From the NCBI GenBank assembly GCA_030705825.1, contig JAUZPR010000019.1, positions 1-35,866 on the forward strand: 35,866 nt of DNA. Direction: 5' to 3'. Source of the stretch: Bacillota bacterium. Lineage in GTDB: Bacteria; Bacillota; Clostridia; Acetivibrionales; JANLFN01. The translations under genes and the position numbers were made by a program. The notes below the pieces were generated by a model. It did not search any database, had not been told where the DNA came from, and was given only the letters and a program-made list of their open reading frames with translations. Below are positions 34,209 through 35,866 of the stretch, one piece after another; the first letter of the stretch is position 1, and every line of letters begins with the position of its first letter.

Positions 34209-35866
34209 AGAACTATTCCGGTATAACCTATAAGTATCTTGGTATTCAGAAAAAAAGAACCATACTTACCCTGCTGGGAATAATATTATCTGTTGCTTTA
34301 ATCACATCAATCGGTACTATGGTATACAGCCTTCAGGATAAAATGCTGAGAGATGCCATAAGATACAACGGTGAATATCACGCTGTTTTCAAGGATGTTC
34401 CGGGTAGTATGGCAGATAAAATCATGAAGCATGTAGATGTTGAGACTTGCTCAGTAACCCGATCGAGAGGGTTTGCGGCTATAGCGAAAGTAGAAGGACA
34501 AAAGGGAAGCAGCCAGGAAGGACTCCCACCCTACAGGTATTTGGATATAGAAGATTATGACGATAATTCATATTCCATGCTTCCTAAAATAACTTTAAAA
34601 GAAGGCAGATTGCCGGAAAATTCAAATGAAATTGCTGTAGATTATTGGGTTTTAAATTATCTGCCGGGTCATCCCAGACTTGGAGACAAGATCAAACTGG
34701 ACATAGGAATCAGGGAGGACAAGGAGTCACATGACCAGCTTGATGACAGGTCATGGTCAGGTAATGAAGAATTTATTAAAAAAAATCAGAGGGAATATAC
34801 ACTGACAGGTTTGGTGAATCCCATAGTTTCATGGCCGGGCGGCTTTGTTTCACATGGGTATTCCAAGCTTGACGATAACCTGGATACAAAATCAAACTAT
34901 AATGTTTACGTTAAAATGAATTCGTCAATAGGTATTCACGATAGTATAGTTGCAATTGCAAAAGATCTGGGACTAACAAGTGTTAATGGAAGTTACAGCC
35001 AAGTGAAATTCAACGATCAAGTATTAAGATATCTTGGACAAAGTGCCGACAGTGTGCTTAACAGAGGCATGCTGCTTGTTCTGTTGTTCGTAGTTATCTT
35101 GATTATGGTTTGCACAATAGCGGTAATATACAATATTTTTCATATCTCGGTTCTTGAAAGAATTTCTCAATTCGGCATTTTAAGATGCACAGGAGCTTCT
35201 CCCGGGCAGATAAGAAGAATTGTACTAAAAGAGGCTGCCGTTATGAGCGTCATAGGTATACCGACAGGTTTGGCACTTGGGCTGCTTGCAATGAAAGTAG
35301 TTATGCTTATCATCGGAGGACTTGGTTTCGGATTGGACAGCACCTTTGACTTGCGAGTATTCGTTTCGATCCCGGTATTGGTTATAAGCACAGTACTTGG
35401 CCTTATAACTATTTTTGCAGCTGCCTTCGGTCCTGCCAGGCAGGCTGCTAGAGTATCACCCCTCGAAGCGGTTAGAAATACAGGAAATTTTAAAAAGGAA
35501 AATTTCTCGAAGGTAAAGAGATTAAGGCTTTCTAAAAAATTTCTTAAGATAGAAGGCCAGATCGCATTTAAAAATCTGAGAAGAAATAGAAAACGTTTCA
35601 GAATAACTGTTTTTTCAATGGTAATAAGCATAATTCTTTATATAGTATTCGGTAATTTTATCGGATATATTTTTGACATTGGTGCGGTCCAAGGTGATAT
35701 GGGAACCGATTTTAGAGCTACCATTTCTGGAGGTACCGGAGAAGGCTTTACGGATGAACAGTACAATACCGTAAAAGCTTTGCCTGGCGTTGAAGCCGTA
35801 TATAAATTTATCAATACCTATTTAACGGTTGTAGCTCCCGAAAATATTATTAACCCTGCTCTGAAA
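34205..35866 (+). CDS. FtsX-type ABC transporter permease, 3' end cut by window
   Basis: This gene is not in the ORF track because its stop is beyond the window. Reading from ATG 34205 (inside the ATPase stop) gives 554 open codons. An N-terminal helix (RTILTLLGIILSVALITSI) is followed by a large extracytoplasmic region of about 260 residues. Then come three helices with the FtsX signature (GILRCTGASPGQIRRIVLKE). A second copy of the N-terminal unit begins near residue 460 (IAFKNLRRNRKRFRITVFSM), so the complete protein should have two FtsX halves. It does not match BceB architecture. It works with the ATPase before it, in mechanotransmission or export of an envelope-acting compound. Confidence 0.88.
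   Translation, partial: MKNYSGITYKYLGIQKKRTILTLLGIILSVALITSIGTMVYSLQDKMLRDAIRYNGEYHAVFKDVPGSMADKIMKHVDVETCSVTRSRGFAAIAKVEGQKGSSQEGLPPYRYLDIEDYDDNSYSMLPKITLKEGRLPENSNEIAVDYWVLNYLPGHPRLGDKIKLDIGIREDKESHDQLDDRSWSGNEEFIKKNQREYTLTGLVNPIVSWPGGFVSHGYSKLDDNLDTKSNYNVYVKMNSSIGIHDSIVAIAKDLGLTSVNGSYSQVKFNDQVLRYLGQSADSVLNRGMLLVLLFVVILIMVCTIAVIYNIFHISVLERISQFGILRCTGASPGQIRRIVLKEAAVMSVIGIPTGLALGLLAMKVVMLIIGGLGFGLDSTFDLRVFVSIPVLVISTVLGLITIFAAAFGPARQAARVSPLEAVRNTGNFKKENFSKVKRLRLSKKFLKIEGQIAFKNLRRNRKRFRITVFSMVISIILYIVFGNFIGYIFDIGAVQGDMGTDFRATISGGTGEGFTDEQYNTVKALPGVEAVYKFINTYLTVVAPENIINPALK

Overview
The window looks like chromosome of a Gram-positive, anaerobic, probably cellulolytic clostridium (Ruminiclostridium/Acetivibrio-like). 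This rests on AT-rich DNA with strong AGGAGG ribosome binding sites, frequent GTG/TTG starts, a reverse rubrerythrin, ferredoxin-linked indolepyruvate oxidoreductase, two SpoVB-type flippases and a GH5 endoglucanase lipoprotein. The genus is an inference; no rRNA or tRNA gene was seen. Both window edges cut genes: reverse rubrerythrin on the left and an FtsX-type permease on the right.

Layout. 1-5.2 kb (minus): reverse rubrerythrin, a five-PAS GGDEF/HD-GYP c-di-GMP protein, and a SpoVB-like flippase. 5.2-5.5 kb: a transposase remnant with REP-like repeats. 5.5-8.0 kb (minus): a compact cluster of two zinc-ribbon proteins and a protein with a tandem PH-like repeat, of unknown function. 8.1-9.8 kb (minus): the UPF0210/ACT-domain pair. 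10.0-13.8 kb (plus): asnS, an APC amino-acid permease, a predicted ~125-nt small RNA with a 22-bp palindromic operator, and an orphan minimal nucleotidyltransferase. 13.9-17.1 kb (minus): an unlisted 51-residue Cys-rich protein, glnA and gdhA, with a long structured gdhA leader. This is an ammonium-assimilation block. 17.9-23.4 kb (plus): a second SpoVB-like flippase, then iorA-iorB-paaK (aryl-pyruvate oxidation and aryl-acetate activation). 23.5-24.8 kb (plus): a TetR regulator and an iron-sulfur flavoprotein. 24.9-26.2 kb (minus): the GH5 lipoprotein. 26.3-31.4 kb (plus): fabH, then the spermidine/putrescine importer potABCD. 31.5 kb to the end (plus): response regulator, histidine kinase, ABC ATPase and FtsX permease, forming a cell-envelope stress or antimicrobial-peptide type module.

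Most genes are ordinary. The parts that best repay a second look are non-coding or small: the palindrome-controlled sRNA at 13.1 kb, the long gdhA leader with repeats and competing hairpins, the FapR-like tandem operator before fabH, GTCA-TAT half-sites shared between the tetR and pot promoters, the RAYT/REP remnant, the 51-aa Cys-rich protein, and the zinc-ribbon/PH-like cluster. All assignments are from reading the sequence; no database or folding program was run.
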